Of a DNA stretch of 64,000 bases, positions 54,790 through 63,953 are shown piece after piece. The notes under the pieces were generated by a model. The model was given only the letters and a program-made list of their open reading frames with translations. It was not told where the DNA came from and made no database searches. Position numbers and translations under genes: made by a program. The stretch comes from Nonlabens sp. (GTDB lineage Bacteria > Bacteroidota > Bacteroidia > Flavobacteriales > Flavobacteriaceae), in assembly GCA_020630715.1 (NCBI GenBank), contig JAHDIQ010000007.1:1-64000 (forward strand), given 5' to 3'. The stretch's first letter is position 1, and every line of letters starts with the position of its first letter.

Positions 54790-55659
54790 ATGAGCAGTAA
54801 AAAATGGCTTTATGAGATTAAACCTGTTGATGGTGCGTTGCGTTTTAATTTCAAAGAGATTTATGCCTACAGAGATCTGTTGTTCCTGTTTGTAAAACGT
54901 GATATCGTCACGGTTTATAAGCAAACCATTTTAGGACCTTTATGGTTTCTTATTCAGCCTTTATTAACATCAGTGATTTTTACGCTGGTTTTTAATGGTT
55001 TTGGAGCAATAGAAACACCTGGTAATATTCATCCTTTTCTTTTTAATCTTGCTGGTATTACGATATGGAATTATTTTAAAGAATGCCTTACTGGAACTAG
55101 TGATACGTTTAAAAAGAACCAAAACGTTTTTGGTAAAGTGTATTTCCCTAGAGTTATTATGCCTATGAGCGTGACCGTTTCAAATTTATTGAAACTGGGA
55201 ATACAACTGTTTATTTTTATTATCTTCTATATCTATTTCTATTTACAAGATGCCGCTGGGCAACCTACCGTATTTCTAGTGCTTTTACCAGTGTTAATAA
55301 TGATAATGGGATTACTAGGATTAGGTTTAGGAATGACGATTTCTTCTCTTACTACAAAATATAGGGATTTAAATGTGCTGGTAGGTTTTGGTGTACAATT
55401 ATTAATGTATGTAAGTGCAGTTCCTTATAGTTTAAGTGAAATTAGGAACTCTGATAATGAATGGGTACAAGCTGCCATACCTTTTATTGAGTACAATCCA
55501 CTTACACAGGTGATAGAAGGTTTTAGAAGCATGGCACTTCATACTGGTACTTTTGATGGTCTCATGTTTATGTATGCGCTGGTGATAAGTACTGTAGTTT
55601 TTTTAATAGGATTGATCATTTTCAATAAAACCGAAAAGAATTTTATAGACACCGTATAG
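54790..55659 (+). CDS. ABC-2 type polysaccharide exporter permease (Wzm-like)
   Basis: A 289-residue inner-membrane protein with six helices. The N-terminal cytoplasmic DLLFLFVKRDIVTVYKQTILGPLW is the signature of the Wzm/TagG family, and the loop FKKNQNVFGKVYFPRVIMP is conserved. It pairs with the ATPase encoded 3 bp downstream to flip a completed undecaprenyl-linked glycan. Confidence 0.92.
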   Translation: MSSKKWLYEIKPVDGALRFNFKEIYAYRDLLFLFVKRDIVTVYKQTILGPLWFLIQPLLTSVIFTLVFNGFGAIETPGNIHPFLFNLAGITIWNYFKECLTGTSDTFKKNQNVFGKVYFPRVIMPMSVTVSNLLKLGIQLFIFIIFYIYFYLQDAAGQPTVFLVLLPVLIMIMGLLGLGLGMTISSLTTKYRDLNVLVGFGVQLLMYVSAVPYSLSEIRNSDNEWVQAAIPFIEYNPLTQVIEGFRSMALHTGTFDGLMFMYALVISTVVFLIGLIIFNKTEKNFIDTV

Positions 55660-55662
55660 TTT

Positions 55663-56949
55663 ATGAGCCATAGTGAAGACATCATACTTAAAGTAGAACA
55701 TATTTCTAAACAATACCGTCTAGGAGTGGTGGGAACTGGTACGATCTCACATGATTTAAATAGATGGTGGCATAGAATCCGTGGTAAAGAAGATCCCTAT
55801 TTAAAAATAGGCGCTACAAATGATCGTAGCACAACTAGTGAGTCTAGTTATGTATGGGCTTTAAATGATATCAATTTTGAAGTGCAACGTGGAGAAGTTC
55901 TAGGCATTATAGGTAAAAATGGTGCTGGCAAATCTACTTTACTTAAAATTTTATCTAGAGTTACAGGACCTACTACGGGTAGTATTAAAACATGTGGTCG
56001 TATCGCCAGTTTACTAGAAGTAGGGACGGGTTTTCATCCAGAATTAACAGGTAGAGAAAACATCTATTTAAACGGTGCAATTCTAGGAATGACTAAAAAG
56101 GAAATCTCAGAAAAAATAGACGAGATTATTGAATTTTCTGGTTGCCAGCGCTATGTGGACACACCTGTAAAACGCTACAGTAGTGGTATGACGGTACGAT
56201 TAGCATTTGCAGTAGCAGCGCATCTAGAACCAGACATTTTAATCGTAGATGAGGTGCTAGCCGTAGGTGATGCCGAGTTCCAGAAAAAAGCTATAGGAAA
56301 AATGCAGGATATTTCTTCTGGGCAGGGAAGAACCGTGCTGTTTGTGAGTCATAATATGGCAGCAGTTAAGAATTTGTGTAAAACAGGAATCGTACTAGAA
56401 AATGGTGAGATTACTTTTAAAGGATCTAGTCTTGATGCTGTAGCGTTTTATCTAAATGAATCTTCAAAAGCTTCTGGATCTAGTCTAGACACCATTAAAG
56501 ATCGTAGAGGAAACGGTGCTGTAAGATTTCAATCTATTGAATTATGGAACAGTAAAGAGGTGGCTGTAAAAGAGGTGCTTATAGGAGAACAAGTTAAATT
56601 TAGATTTGTATTAGATTACAATGAAAGCAAGATTAGATTGAGCGAGTGCTGCATAGGTGTGGTTATTAATAGCTTAAATGGCACTAAAGTGGCTGATTTT
56701 TATTCTGATGAGATGGGAATTATCTTTAGTGATGATAAAAAACATATAGATCTTACTATTGATAACTTGCCCTTAAGAGGTGGTAATTATAAAATAACAG
56801 TGGTTATACAGTCCTTAACGATAGGTGGTTTAATCTATGATAGAATAGGAGATGCTATGTTTTTTAATGTTTTTACGGCAGATGTGTATAAAAGCGGTAA
56901 AATGCTACGTGCGACTAATGTGAGTTTAATTGAAGGAAGGTTTTCTTAG
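55663..56949 (+). CDS. ABC polysaccharide exporter ATPase (Wzt-like) with C-terminal glycan-binding domain
   Basis: A 428-residue ATPase. Walker A is GKNGAGKSTLLKIL, the signature YSSGMTVRLAFAVA, Walker B ILIVDEVLAVGD and the H-loop VSHN, so the catalytic set is complete. Residues from about 275 form a beta-rich Wzt C-terminal domain, which in O-antigen systems recognises the modified glycan end. It overlaps nothing essential; the next gene starts 4 bp after its stop. Confidence 0.93.
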   Translation: MSHSEDIILKVEHISKQYRLGVVGTGTISHDLNRWWHRIRGKEDPYLKIGATNDRSTTSESSYVWALNDINFEVQRGEVLGIIGKNGAGKSTLLKILSRVTGPTTGSIKTCGRIASLLEVGTGFHPELTGRENIYLNGAILGMTKKEISEKIDEIIEFSGCQRYVDTPVKRYSSGMTVRLAFAVAAHLEPDILIVDEVLAVGDAEFQKKAIGKMQDISSGQGRTVLFVSHNMAAVKNLCKTGIVLENGEITFKGSSLDAVAFYLNESSKASGSSLDTIKDRRGNGAVRFQSIELWNSKEVAVKEVLIGEQVKFRFVLDYNESKIRLSECCIGVVINSLNGTKVADFYSDEMGIIFSDDKKHIDLTIDNLPLRGGNYKITVVIQSLTIGGLIYDRIGDAMFFNVFTADVYKSGKMLRATNVSLIEGRFS

Positions 56950-56953
56950 CTTT

Positions 56954-57739
56954 ATGAAAAAAATCAAAAATATACTAAAGAAAATATTAGGTTATCAACC
57001 TAATGTTCATCGGAATAATGATTTGAAACTCTTGAAAAATAATAAAACGGAAGTTTTGATTTTAGGAAGTGCCCCAAGTGTAAATAAATTAGATTTTTCA
57101 AAAATAAATAATCAATTTATTATTTCAAGTGCAAATTTTCACGAGCATAAGGATATTGATATTATTAAGCCAGATATACATGTTTTTGCGGCTTCTCATG
57201 AGCCTATAACTAAAAATGTGATGATGAATTGGTTTAAGAGATGTCATAAGAAATTACCACAATCAACAGCCATTCTAGTTGAAGAAAGGGATCGCTTAAT
57301 CGCATTAAAAAGCTTTCAGAATAGAAAAGTTTTTTTTTACAGTTATGGTGGAAAACTACCTGTTAATTTTAACAAAAGAATTATGTCTCCTTGGTCTGTT
57401 GGTGTTGTGTGCCTACAACTAGGTGTTTTTTTAAATTTTAAAAAAATATATTTACTAGGTATCGATCATGATTGGCAATTTTTAAAACCATACAAACACT
57501 TTTATTCACATGATAAAGAGTCACTTGAGTATTATGGTTCTTTGGATAATATTGTTTTTGAAAACGAAATTTCTAGTGGTCGCTTACCTAAAAAAAGATT
57601 ATACACACAATATGAATTATATCAACAATATGAGCTTTTAAATTCCTATGCCAGCAAAAGGAATATAATTATTAGAAATGGCGATGAAAATACCGGTTTT
57701 GATGTTTTCCCATTTTGTTACGACTGGAAAAAAAACTAG
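56954..57739 (+). CDS. Putative glycan-modifying protein (DUF115/sialyltransferase-like), uncertain
   Basis: A 261-residue protein. A Rossmann-like start has LILGSAPSVNKLD (about residues 33-45). IISSANFHEHKDID and the later YLLGIDHDW (about 168-176) also stand out. The G-x-x-PS motif followed by a short Asp loop recalls DUF115 and GT42 sialyltransferase-like proteins, but I cannot place it firmly. Its location in a glycosyltransferase row suggests transfer or modification of a sugar. ATG 56954 follows the wzt-like stop; an ATG at 56930 lies inside that gene. Confidence 0.5.
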   Translation: MKKIKNILKKILGYQPNVHRNNDLKLLKNNKTEVLILGSAPSVNKLDFSKINNQFIISSANFHEHKDIDIIKPDIHVFAASHEPITKNVMMNWFKRCHKKLPQSTAILVEERDRLIALKSFQNRKVFFYSYGGKLPVNFNKRIMSPWSVGVVCLQLGVFLNFKKIYLLGIDHDWQFLKPYKHFYSHDKESLEYYGSLDNIVFENEISSGRLPKKRLYTQYELYQQYELLNSYASKRNIIIRNGDENTGFDVFPFCYDWKKN

Positions 57740-57743
57740 CTAT

Positions 57744-58547
57744 ATGAAGTTTGTGAAAAAAATAATTCCAAATGGAATTAAAAAGTATTTAAGAGAACTT
57801 CTATTTACAGAAACAAAACCTTCTTATTTGAACTTTCCTAGGTATACTGTTTTAAATGTGGAGTTATTAGGAAAGAAAATAACTATACCAGACAATCGTT
57901 CTTATTATTTTATGCACAAAGAGATATTCGAGGAAGAGATATATCGATTTGAAACAAGTAAAACGAACTTATTCATTATTGATGCAGGAGCTAATATTGG
58001 ATTAGCTACTATCTATTTTAAAAATAAATACAACAATGCAGAAATATTAGCTTTTGAACCTGATAAAACTATATTTAATGTCTTGAAAAATAACATAGAA
58101 TCTTATAACTTTAATAAAATTACTTTAAGGAATACTGGTTTATGGAGAGAGAATGATGAATTATTCTTTGAGGAAGAAGGAGCGGATGCAGGCCGTATTA
58201 TCCAAAGAAAGATGGATTTGAAATCTCACATTACTGTAGAGAAATTAAGTCCTTATATTACAAAAGATGTAGATTTTTTGAAAATTGATATTGAAGGAGC
58301 AGAAACAGAAGTTTTACGTCAAATAGAAAGTAAGTTGTCTTTTGTAAAACGTATTTTCATTGAATATCATTCTTTCATAAATGAAGAACAATCATTACAT
58401 GAAATATTTAAGATATTAAATGATGCGAATTTTAGAATCTATGTTTCTTCTCCTGGATTATCTAGTAATCAGCCCTTATTTCATATTAATAAATATAATG
58501 GAATGGACATGCAATTAAATATTCATGCTTTTCAAATAGGTATATGA
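57744..58547 (+). CDS. FkbM-family methyltransferase
   Basis: About 267 residues. The SAM-binding loop LFIIDAGANIGLATIYFKNK (about residues 74-93), EILAFEPDKTIF and FLKIDIEGAETEVL are the FkbM-family hallmarks. These enzymes O-methylate sugars or small molecules, and here probably a sugar of the surface polysaccharide. The start at 57744 follows the preceding stop by 4 bp; an in-frame ATG at 57678 lies inside the previous gene. It overlaps the next gene by 4 bp. Confidence 0.85.
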   Translation: MKFVKKIIPNGIKKYLRELLFTETKPSYLNFPRYTVLNVELLGKKITIPDNRSYYFMHKEIFEEEIYRFETSKTNLFIIDAGANIGLATIYFKNKYNNAEILAFEPDKTIFNVLKNNIESYNFNKITLRNTGLWRENDELFFEEEGADAGRIIQRKMDLKSHITVEKLSPYITKDVDFLKIDIEGAETEVLRQIESKLSFVKRIFIEYHSFINEEQSLHEIFKILNDANFRIYVSSPGLSSNQPLFHINKYNGMDMQLNIHAFQIGI

Positions 58548-59815
58548 AAGTTTTATTAATTAATACTTACGATTACGGCGGTGCTGCAAACGCATGTATA
58601 AGATTACATGAAGCATTATTAGATAGAGGTATTAATTCAAAGTTATTGCTATTACATAAAAAAGGCAATGTAGATAAATCATATCAATTTGATCATTCCT
58701 TAAGAGTAAAAAAGAGTTTTTTAGAGATTGTATTGAATAAATTATTTCAGATTCAGAGAAGGATTGGGATTAATTTAATTAATGAAAAGAAATCCCCAGA
58801 GTCAATATATAAGGACTTAAGATCAAAAAGATTAGAGTATTATAGTTCACCTCACTCTTTATACGACATAACTAAAAGTAAGCTTTTTAAAGAGGCGGAT
58901 GTTATAAATTTACATTGGGTTGCTGGTTTCTTAGATTACAAGACTTTTTTCGAAACTGTTAATAAACCATTAATCTGGACGCTTCACGATATGAGTCCGT
59001 TTTTAGGTGGAGAGCACTATTCCGAATTTTATACGTGTATCAATGATAAAGGATTTCCGGAAGCTAGGACAATTACAAAATTAGAGGAAAATGTTTTTAA
59101 TAATAATATTTCTTTTAAGTTGAACTGCATCCATAAAAATTTGAACCTAAGCATAGTCAGTCCTTCAAAATGGCTCTTAGATGAATCAAAGTCCAGCCTA
59201 GTATTAGGTTGTTTTAATCATTTTCATATTCCCTACGGTCTAAGTGTAAATTTACCAAATGAGGATAGTGAAAAGTTGAAAATTAATTTTGGAATACCAA
59301 CTGATAAAAAAATTATTTTGTTTGTTGCAGATTCCTTGGAAAATGAAAGAAAAGGCTTTAAATTATTACAAATAGCTATAAATGAGTTGGTTAACAATGA
59401 GTTATTCTTGATTTCCGTCGGTAATATTCAATCACAATCTATAACCTCTACATCAAGAAAGGATTTTGGCTTTGTAAGAGATCAAAAAATGATGATGAAT
59501 ATTTTTCAATTAGCTGATGCATTTGTGATACCATCCTTAATGGATAATTTGCCTAACACTGTTCTAGAATCTTTAGTTTGCGGAACACCTGTTTTAGGAT
59601 TTAATATTGGTGGTATCCCTGATATGATAGAACATGGGCTAAATGGACTTTTGTCAAATGAGCTATCATCTACTGGGTTAATGGATATAATTGATAGCTT
59701 TATAAAGAAGGGTGTAGAGCTAGATAGATGTCAAATACGAAGAGATGCGGTATTACGATATAACGCATCTATTCAAGCAGATCGCTACATTAATTTATTT
59801 GAAGAAATAAGATGA
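58544..59815 (+). CDS. GT4-family glycosyltransferase
   Basis: A 423-residue GT-B enzyme. The N-terminal MKVLLINTYDYGGAANACIRLH is typical of GT4, with VINLHWVAGFLDY and WTLHDMSPFLGGEHY following. The C-terminal nucleotide-sugar site is VLESLVCGTPVLGFNIGGIP. The substrate is unknown. It overlaps the FkbM gene and the next GT2 gene by 4 bp each. Confidence 0.88.
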   Translation: MKVLLINTYDYGGAANACIRLHEALLDRGINSKLLLLHKKGNVDKSYQFDHSLRVKKSFLEIVLNKLFQIQRRIGINLINEKKSPESIYKDLRSKRLEYYSSPHSLYDITKSKLFKEADVINLHWVAGFLDYKTFFETVNKPLIWTLHDMSPFLGGEHYSEFYTCINDKGFPEARTITKLEENVFNNNISFKLNCIHKNLNLSIVSPSKWLLDESKSSLVLGCFNHFHIPYGLSVNLPNEDSEKLKINFGIPTDKKIILFVADSLENERKGFKLLQIAINELVNNELFLISVGNIQSQSITSTSRKDFGFVRDQKMMMNIFQLADAFVIPSLMDNLPNTVLESLVCGTPVLGFNIGGIPDMIEHGLNGLLSNELSSTGLMDIIDSFIKKGVELDRCQIRRDAVLRYNASIQADRYINLFEEIR

Positions 59816-60618
59816 TATCATTATCCATCATAACCATTAATTATAACGATGCTGTAGGTTTAGAAAAAACTATGGCAAGTGTAATTAATCAAACGTTTAA
59901 AGATTTTGAATATATTATTATAGATGGTTCAAGTACAGATGGTAGTGTAGATGTAATTAAGAATTTTGAAGAAAAAATTGATTACTGGATAAGTGAGCCG
60001 GACAGTGGTATCTATAATGCTATGAATAAAGGTATAGCTAAAGCTAGAGGAAAGTACCTTTTATTTTTAAATAGTGGTGATTATTTATATTCTAAAACTA
60101 CAATCTTTGATACGATCCAATTTTTAAATGATGATATTTCTTTTATTAGTGGAAATACTAAAATGTTATCAAAAGAGCCGTGGATAAAAAAGAGTCCAGA
60201 AAAAATGTACCATAGTTATTTATATCAAAACTCTTTACCACATCCTTCAACGTTTATAAATCATAAAATGTTTGAAAAATATGGTTGTTATGATCAGTCT
60301 TATCCTATTATAGCAGACTGGACTTTCTTTTTTACAGCAATTGTAATTAATGCTGAATCATATTTACATATCGATAAAACGGTAGCTTCATTTGATATGA
60401 ATGGAGTGTCTGCTTCGTCTTCACATAGCGTTGCTAAAAATAGTTTTATAAGCAAAGTACATCCATATGCGGAAATTGAAAGTTTAGACTATTTTTTAAT
60501 CAGTCAATTTATTAACCCTAATAAAAGGGTAAAACTCATCGCAAAAATTGAATCTAATAGATTTTTAAGCAAAATTGCTACCTTATTTTTATCAATCTTA
60601 ACTTTATTCAAAAAATAA
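59812..60618 (+). CDS. GT2-family glycosyltransferase
   Basis: A 268-residue GT-A enzyme. The N-terminal SIITINYNDAVGLEKTMASV and YIIIDGSSTDGSVDVI, then DSGIYNAMNKGIAKARGKYLL and the metal-binding-like LFLNSGDYL, mark the GT2 fold. The substrate is unknown. It is part of the tightly packed glycosyltransferase row. Confidence 0.9.
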   Translation: MISLSIITINYNDAVGLEKTMASVINQTFKDFEYIIIDGSSTDGSVDVIKNFEEKIDYWISEPDSGIYNAMNKGIAKARGKYLLFLNSGDYLYSKTTIFDTIQFLNDDISFISGNTKMLSKEPWIKKSPEKMYHSYLYQNSLPHPSTFINHKMFEKYGCYDQSYPIIADWTFFFTAIVINAESYLHIDKTVASFDMNGVSASSSHSVAKNSFISKVHPYAEIESLDYFLISQFINPNKRVKLIAKIESNRFLSKIATLFLSILTLFKK

Positions 60619-60631
60619 TGACACCTACTCA

Positions 60632-61840
60632 ATGAAAAAGAGAATGTCAATAATTAGTCCTTTTAAGGATGTAGGAGGTCGTGAACTAGAAACTGGTTTT
60701 ATTGCTCAATCACTTAATGATAGTAATTATTGTAGTCAAATTATCTCTACTACTAATTTTACATTAGATTCTCAAATTTTTGATTTTAATATTAAAGGAT
60801 CTATAGTTTCAATTAATTTACTTATTTGTAAGAAATATCTATGGTTTAGGATTCTGGCTTGGTTTAGTTATCTTAAATCAAATAGAAAATATCAATTACA
60901 TAATTACACTTCTAACTCTTTAGCTAGAAAATTTGGTTATAACAAGTATGCTTTAAAAATTTTGAAGGGTATTGTGAGTGAATCAGATGTCGTTGTATTA
61001 TGTATGCAAATAGGTAGTGCTTATGCTAAGGAAATTGTGGAATACGCACATTCAATTCATACGCCTGTAGTTATGAGGACAACCAGTAAAATCCCCGATT
61101 TAGATAAAAGTCAAGAATTATGGCTAGAAAAAGTCTCGTTATTTATTCATCATTCTGAAATTAACGCCTCTAGATTAGCATCCTTATCAACTCACAACTA
61201 CGCCATTATTGACCAGTGTGTTTATCAGGAAGAAATGATGTTACAAATTGAGCCTGTTAAGAAATGTAAATCTTTGTTATATATCGGGAGATTGTCTAGT
61301 GAGAAAGGAATTTTAGAATTAGTAAATTATTTTAAAAAGATAAACTATCCTTTAAGTTTGACTATTATCGGTTATGGTCCTCTATACAATCAGATTAATG
61401 AAATAAGTAATACTATGGATAATCTGGATGTGTTAGGTCATATAAATCAAATAGATTTAATTAATTATATACAAGCTTCTGATGCTTTAATTATCCCTTC
61501 ATATGAAGAGGCTGGACCGCTTGTAGGTCTAGAGGCTATGGCATCTGCAAGGTTGATAATTTCGACTAGTACAGGAGCTATGCCTGAACGCTTAAGGAAT
61601 GCCTCAAATCAGTTCTGGTTTGATATAACAGACATAGAATCTTTAAAGGTAGTTTTCAATAAAATTAATTTGTTAAGTTCTGACCAAATTAAAAATATAG
61701 CAGTGGAGAACAGAACTATCTATTTACAAGACTATAAGAGTGAAGTCATAAGTGATTTATATAGAAAAACAATTTTTTCTCTACTAAAAGATGAATTAGA
61801 AATTAAGAAGAATAAAAATATGATCTATGATGCAGATTGA
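60632..61840 (+). CDS. GT4-family glycosyltransferase
   Basis: A 402-residue GT-B enzyme. The C-terminal half has LLYIGRLSSEKGILELVNYF, LTIIGYGPLYNQI and IPSYEEAGPLVGLEAMASARL. The N-terminal half is divergent. After its stop comes a 234-bp AT-rich gap (61841-62074) where I find no gene or clear signal. Confidence 0.85.
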   Translation: MKKRMSIISPFKDVGGRELETGFIAQSLNDSNYCSQIISTTNFTLDSQIFDFNIKGSIVSINLLICKKYLWFRILAWFSYLKSNRKYQLHNYTSNSLARKFGYNKYALKILKGIVSESDVVVLCMQIGSAYAKEIVEYAHSIHTPVVMRTTSKIPDLDKSQELWLEKVSLFIHHSEINASRLASLSTHNYAIIDQCVYQEEMMLQIEPVKKCKSLLYIGRLSSEKGILELVNYFKKINYPLSLTIIGYGPLYNQINEISNTMDNLDVLGHINQIDLINYIQASDALIIPSYEEAGPLVGLEAMASARLIISTSTGAMPERLRNASNQFWFDITDIESLKVVFNKINLLSSDQIKNIAVENRTIYLQDYKSEVISDLYRKTIFSLLKDELEIKKNKNMIYDAD

Positions 61841-62074
61841 TGACTTTACTCTATTAAAAACAGCAAATAAATAAGGTTGTAGTTTTAATTTATTTCATGT
61901 TATTTGAATTTTTATACAATTTTAAAAATATATTTCTATATATCATAGTGAATTATAGGAATCATAGATCGAGTTTATTAAAATGAAGTTATTAAAGCTA
62001 AAATACTTTATGGTTATAATTAGAAATGACACCGATTTTTTAATAGAAAATAATAAAGGGATTTATTTTTAAAT

Positions 62075-63307
62075 ATGACAAAGCGAATAACATTTGTAGT
62101 TAACTCGTTTCCGACTTTCTCAGAAACGTTTATCGTAAATCACATAGTGAGCTGTATCAAGGAAGGTTTCGATGTACGTATTGTAGCTAAGGTTGTTAAC
62201 GATATTGATAATTCGTCTCAGAAAAGTCTTATCGCACAGTATTCACTTATGGAAAAAGTTTATCAGTTATCTGATTGCTACCGCCTTAATCGCTTTGATC
62301 AATCAAAATGGTTGTTTTTTAGCTTGTTATCAAATTTGCGTTATTTAATTGTAGCTGCTAATATTTTTTTTAGCCGTAAAAAGTATAAACTTAAAAAGTG
62401 GCAAAAGTTTCTTGATGCATTGCTAATTTTTCAAGGTGACATAGTTCATATTCATTTTGCGGATAATGGTAGTGATTATTTTATTCCATCGATATATCAG
62501 CATTTAAATTCTAGTATTAAGACTGTTACTACTTTTCATGGTTATGACGCCCATTTCACAAATGAATCAAAGCTTTTGTATTTAAGAGAAAAATATTTTC
62601 ATTTGTTAGATAAGGTAGATGTTATTACAGTGAATTCAGAATATTTGCGCTCTAGAGTTGCAGCATTAGGAGCGACTTTGTCAAAGGTTTCTGTCGTTCC
62701 CATACCAGTAGATGTAGGTGTTTTTAATTTTAAAAAGAAACCAGAGTTTTATGAACCTATAAAATTATTAAGTGTAGGTAGATTAGAGAGAATTAAGGGG
62801 CATCTATTTGGTATTAAGGTTGTACATCAATTGATAACTAGAGGATATCAGGTAAAGTATAAAATTATAGGTGAAGGATCAGAAAGAGTACAATTAATGA
62901 ATTTAATACATGAGTATGACTTATCATACAATATTGAATTACTAGGTAATTCCACTCAAGAAACCATAGTGGATGAGCTGCATAACTCTTTTGTTATGCT
63001 TTTTACTTCTACTAAGGATGAAAATAAGAGAATGGAAGCTTTTGGACTAGCTTCTGTTGAAGCGCAATCTACAGGAACTCCTGTTATTGCATTTAATACT
63101 GGTGGAGTAAGCGATACTTTAAATTCTGGTACCACGGGTATTTTAGTTGAAGATAAAAACATCGATGAAATGACTAATTCTATTATTGAATTGTTAAACG
63201 ATAGTGATAAGTATAAACAAATGTGTGTTGCAGCGCGTGTATTAGTTGAGGAAAAATTTGATGTAAACGTAATTAAAGATCAATACTTAAATATTTATCA
63301 TGATTAG
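62075..63307 (+). CDS. GT4-family glycosyltransferase
   Basis: A 410-residue GT-B enzyme: FVVNSFPTFSETFIVNHI at the N-terminus, VTTFHGYDAHF in the middle, and LLSVGRLERIKGHLFGIKV and EAFGLASVEAQSTGTPVIAFNTGG in the donor-binding half. The N-terminal motif SFPTFSETFI is common in colanic acid-type WcaL/AmsK-like enzymes. The donor is unknown. It overlaps the next methyltransferase gene by 8 bp. Confidence 0.88.
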   Translation: MTKRITFVVNSFPTFSETFIVNHIVSCIKEGFDVRIVAKVVNDIDNSSQKSLIAQYSLMEKVYQLSDCYRLNRFDQSKWLFFSLLSNLRYLIVAANIFFSRKKYKLKKWQKFLDALLIFQGDIVHIHFADNGSDYFIPSIYQHLNSSIKTVTTFHGYDAHFTNESKLLYLREKYFHLLDKVDVITVNSEYLRSRVAALGATLSKVSVVPIPVDVGVFNFKKKPEFYEPIKLLSVGRLERIKGHLFGIKVVHQLITRGYQVKYKIIGEGSERVQLMNLIHEYDLSYNIELLGNSTQETIVDELHNSFVMLFTSTKDENKRMEAFGLASVEAQSTGTPVIAFNTGGVSDTLNSGTTGILVEDKNIDEMTNSIIELLNDSDKYKQMCVAARVLVEEKFDVNVIKDQYLNIYHD

Positions 63308-63953
63308 AAAAATTTATAAGATTATAAAAAATACAGGTAAAAAATTAACACCAGTAAATAATAGTAAAGATTATTGGGAAGTACGTTACAAAAAGAATGG
63401 TAACTCAGGAAGTGGTAGTTATGGTATGCTTGCAGAATTTAAATCTCAAGTAATTAATAAATTTGTTAAGGATAACAAAATTAGATTAATCGGTGAGTTA
63501 GGATGTGGTGATGGTAATCAATTATTAAGCGCAAAATATATTCAATACGTAGGTTTAGATGTATCTGAAACAGCCGTTAATTTATGTCGTGAAAAATTTA
63601 AAGACGATACTTCTAAAACTTTTTATCTTTTGAATAATACGATTACAATTCCTACTGTAGAACTAATGCTTTCATTAGATGTCATTTATCATTTGATAGA
63701 AGACGATGTATTTCACAGGTATATGAGTGATTTGTTTAATCATTCATCTCGTTATGTGGTTATTTACTCTAGTAACTTTAATAAATTAACCGCTGCTCAT
63801 GTAAGACATAGGAAATTCACTAAATGGGTGAAAGAACATCAATCGTCAAACTGGAAATTCATAAAAAAAATTGACAATAAATTTCCATATGATAAAAACA
63901 AAGAAGATGATACGTCGAGAGCAGATTTTTACTTTTATCAAAAGACTACTTAA
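63300..63953 (+). CDS. Class I SAM-dependent methyltransferase
   Basis: A 217-residue protein. The SAM loop LIGELGCGDGNQLL (about residues 60-73), YVGLDVSETAV and LSLDVIYHLI fit a class I methyltransferase. The N-terminal SKDYWEVRYKKNGNSGSGSYG resembles methyltransferases in polysaccharide clusters. It is the last complete gene; 47 bp of AT-rich sequence remain. Confidence 0.8.
   Translation: MIRKIYKIIKNTGKKLTPVNNSKDYWEVRYKKNGNSGSGSYGMLAEFKSQVINKFVKDNKIRLIGELGCGDGNQLLSAKYIQYVGLDVSETAVNLCREKFKDDTSKTFYLLNNTITIPTVELMLSLDVIYHLIEDDVFHRYMSDLFNHSSRYVVIYSSNFNKLTAAHVRHRKFTKWVKEHQSSNWKFIKKIDNKFPYDKNKEDDTSRADFYFYQKTT

Noticed and set aside
54592-54924. Minus-strand open frame across the wzc/wzm junction
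   Set aside because: Antisense shadow containing the palindrome peptide; it has no promoter or homology-like pattern.
57678-57744. Earlier FkbM start at 57678
   Set aside because: It lies inside the preceding gene; the ATG at 57744 comes just after that gene's stop and gives a normal N-terminus.
61841-62074. Possible decayed gene between two GT4 genes
   Set aside because: No frame with recognisable residues of a family was found; it is simply AT-rich spacer as far as I can see.
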